22,597 nucleotides of DNA, from NCBI GenBank assembly GCA_035294855.1, contig DATGKD010000179.1, positions 1 to 22,597 on the forward strand, given 5' to 3'. The position numbers and the translations under genes are program-made. This DNA is from DATGKD01 sp035294855 (GTDB lineage: Bacteria > Actinomycetota > Acidimicrobiia > Acidimicrobiales > UBA8190). A model generated the notes under the pieces. The model was not told the origin of the DNA, searched no databases, and saw only the letters and a list, made by a program, of their open reading frames with translations. Below are positions 21,260-22,597 of the stretch, one piece after another; position 1 is the first letter of the stretch; the number at the start of each line of letters is the position of its first letter.

Positions 21260-21886
21260 ATGGCGCGGGCGTGGGAACAGCGCCAGGTGTCGGAAGCCCG
21301 CCAACAGGCGACCATCGCCATGCTGGACGCCGCCGAGCATCTGCTCTACGAGGTGGGGTACGCCGGGGTGACCACTCGCGCGGTCGCGGAAACCGCCGGG
21401 GTCAATCACGGACTCGTTCACTACTACTTCGGTTCGATGGACGAGCTTCTCAGTCAGACCCTCGAGCGATTCGTCGACCAACTCGCCGCCGCCCTGGAAG
21501 CGCTCTACGACGACGCAAACCTGACTTTCGCTGAGAAGTGGAGACTCGGATCTCAGTTCTGGGTCGAAGAACCGACCTCGCGATTTCCGAAGATCTTGCT
21601 CGAGCTGCTGGCGATGGGCTGGAACATGCCGACGCTGCGGGCCCGCCTGACCGAGGTCCACGCGCGCTTCCGGTCGATATTCGAGCGCCACTTCGGCCAG
21701 GCGATACGTGACTACGGACTGGACGAAAGCCAATTTCCGCTGAAGGTAGTCGTCGCCGCCGTCACGAGCTATCAGCTCGGGCTCATCGTGGAAGGTCTGT
21801 CCGGGGTCGAAGAAGGGCACCAGGAGCTCGTCGATTGGATCCAGCGATGGATCGATGACCTCGAAGCCCATCGCCGACCCGCCTGA
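21260..21886 (+). CDS. TetR/AcrR-family transcriptional regulator
   Basis: 208 residues from the ATG at 21260 (a TTG directly before it is less likely). The helix-turn-helix is at about 25-60: AAEHLLYEVGYAGVTTRAVA then ETAGVNHGLVHYYFGSMDELL, with the usual tyrosine-rich recognition helix. The C-terminal ligand and dimer domain is helical (FAEKWRLGSQFWVEE, ILLELLAMGWNMP, VVAAVTSYQLGLIVEGL), with aromatic and methionine residues suggesting a hydrophobic ligand. It is divergent from the methyltransferase. TetR proteins usually repress the neighbouring gene until a small molecule binds. Ligand unknown. Confidence 0.92.
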   Translation: MARAWEQRQVSEARQQATIAMLDAAEHLLYEVGYAGVTTRAVAETAGVNHGLVHYYFGSMDELLSQTLERFVDQLAAALEALYDDANLTFAEKWRLGSQFWVEEPTSRFPKILLELLAMGWNMPTLRARLTEVHARFRSIFERHFGQAIRDYGLDESQFPLKVVVAAVTSYQLGLIVEGLSGVEEGHQELVDWIQRWIDDLEAHRRPA

Positions 21887-22335
21887 AGTCCTCCCCGCTT
21901 TAGGGACACTGGCGGGAGTCGCACGTGCAACGTGAGTCGATCGGGCTGCTTCGCGCCAGACGCGACTGAACTACGCATGGGGGCGAGGCTCGGACCAGGG
22001 TAGTTGCCAGCGCGACCGAGTCGTGGGAGCAACGGGCTGGATCGATACAGATCGACGGAACTGTGCGCGCGGTCACTCCTGCTCCTGATCAACAGAACGC
22101 GCGATTGGATATTGGTGTTCCCCAGCAGCTCATGACGCCGGCCATATGCCACAGATGGCTACCATTGGAGCAGGGGTCAGAGTCGAGTCCGTCACGGCCA
22201 TCGTTTCTGCCAACACTCAATAGCCGGACCGACTGCCTCTTTCGGGCGGGCATGCACGCGCCAACGACCAGTTTCGAGGACAGAGCTTGACGAGGTTGGC
22301 AGACTCAGGCCGCACAAATCCAGCTAGATCCCCTT
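21887..22335. other. Gene-poor region between TetR gene and tRNA-Arg
   Basis: About 450 bases with visibly lower GC than the neighbourhood. The open frames on both strands have no recognisable motif, no good ribosome site and irregular third-base use. It may contain the tRNA promoter or decayed sequence. I see no repeat, terminator or RNA fold I can defend. Confidence 0.5.
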
Positions 22336-22408
22336 GCCCCCGTAGCTCAGAGGATAGAGCGTCGGTTTCCTAAACCGTGCGTCGCAGGTTCGAGTCCTGC
22401 CGGGGGCG
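22336..22408 (+). tRNA. tRNA-Arg (anticodon CCT)
   Basis: Full cloverleaf: acceptor GCCCCCG/CGGGGGC, D stem GCTC/GAGC, anticodon loop TTCCTAA with anticodon CCT at 22369-22371 (reads AGG), T arm GCAGG-TTCGAGT-CCTGC. The discriminator is G and the 3' CCA is not encoded (CCG follows). The outermost anticodon-stem pair (22362 with 22378) is a T-T mismatch, where a T-A pair is usual; otherwise it looks functional. AGG is a rare codon in such GC-rich genomes. Confidence 0.95.
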
Positions 22409-22410
22409 CC

Positions 22411-22597
22411 GTGTGTGATGTCTCAAGACATCGAGGACCACGGATCAGGACATCGTAGAGCAGGTCCTGACCGCTCAGGGGATCCGCTGGTAGTCCTTCG
22501 TCGGGTCGAGGACGAGCCGGCGTAGCGGAGAGCCGTCGAGGCCCACGATCTCGACCTTGCGCCCCTCGACGAGCATGGCGACCCTCCAGCCGTAGTA
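22411..22597 (-). mobile_element. End of an IS481-like insertion sequence
   Basis: The transposase C-terminus is followed (reading leftward) by about 60 bases of noncoding sequence ending near 22411. This contains a perfect 7-bp palindrome GATGTCT-CA-AGACATC (22417-22432) and a second GACATCG copy (22427-22433 and about 22449-22455). Repeated, partly palindromic ends are typical of such elements. The exact terminal base is uncertain. The element end lies 2-8 bases beyond the tRNA-Arg gene, and the rest is outside the window. Confidence 0.65.
22475..22597 (-). CDS. IS481-like transposase, C-terminal 40 residues
   Basis: The frame enters from the right edge and stops at TGA 22477-22475. The visible part reads YYGWRVAMLVEGRKVEIV, then GLDGSPLRRLVLDPTKDYQR and IP. 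The ending (L)R-x-L-x-LDPT-(K/R)-DYQ is characteristic of the C-terminal beta-rich tail of IS481-type DDE integrases in actinobacteria. The DDE catalytic core and the helix-turn-helix are outside the window, so whether the element is intact cannot be seen. Confidence 0.7.
   Translation of the reverse strand, partial: YYGWRVAMLVEGRKVEIVGLDGSPLRRLVLDPTKDYQRIP

Noticed and set aside
22063..22290. Plus-strand frame of 75 codons before the tRNA
   Set aside because: No ribosome site, no recognisable motif and composition unlike the neighbouring genes.

Overview
The window is about 22.6 kb of GC-rich DNA, with G/C in nearly every third codon position, many GTG starts and ATGA/GTGA gene overlaps. 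This fits a high-GC actinobacterium. The mix of acyl-CoA/MaoC gene blocks, a DUF3817 protein, a PHO-box-preceded PstS and an actinobacterial-style minor pilin operon would suit Acidimicrobiia or a relative, but the class is inferred.

Left part (1-6838): a catabolic block. Two minus-strand genes (thioesterase, short-chain dehydrogenase) face away from a tight plus-strand operon: acyl-CoA dehydrogenase A, an alpha-methylacyl-CoA racemase-like protein, two MaoC-fold proteins and acyl-CoA dehydrogenase B. Catalytic residues look split between the members of each pair. Dehydrogenase A keeps the LDLER glutamate and B does not; MaoC protein 2 keeps the Asp/His dyad and MaoC protein 1 does not. Together with the racemase and SDR this looks like a beta-oxidation module for a bulky 2-methyl-branched acyl-CoA, analogous to the mycobacterial sterol side-chain enzymes (Mcr, ChsE pairs, ChsH1-ChsH2). 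A promoter with a 17-bp palindrome lies between the divergent arms.

Middle (6849-12300): a YgjP-like metallopeptidase, a DUF3817 membrane protein and a small membrane protein, probably leaderless (all minus). A DHA2-type drug exporter, a zinc alcohol dehydrogenase and a VOC-fold protein follow (plus). The VOC stop codon lies in a 26-bp tandem repeat, followed by a hairpin-rich stretch that may encode a minus-strand small RNA.

12393-15405: a three-unit, 11-bp-period PHO box precedes a small unknown helical protein and a PstS-like phosphate-binding lipoprotein. A GT87-type polyprenol-dependent mannosyltransferase is convergent.

15592-19738: a three-gene overlapping operon of minor type IV pilin-like proteins (PilV-, PilW- and PilX-like). 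The PilV-like protein carries an Ig-like domain and a 25-threonine tract.

Right end: a winged-helix/SAM methyltransferase divergent from a TetR regulator with palindromes between them, a gene-poor stretch, tRNA-Arg(CCT), and, a few bases after the tRNA, the end of an IS481-like insertion sequence whose transposase runs off the window.
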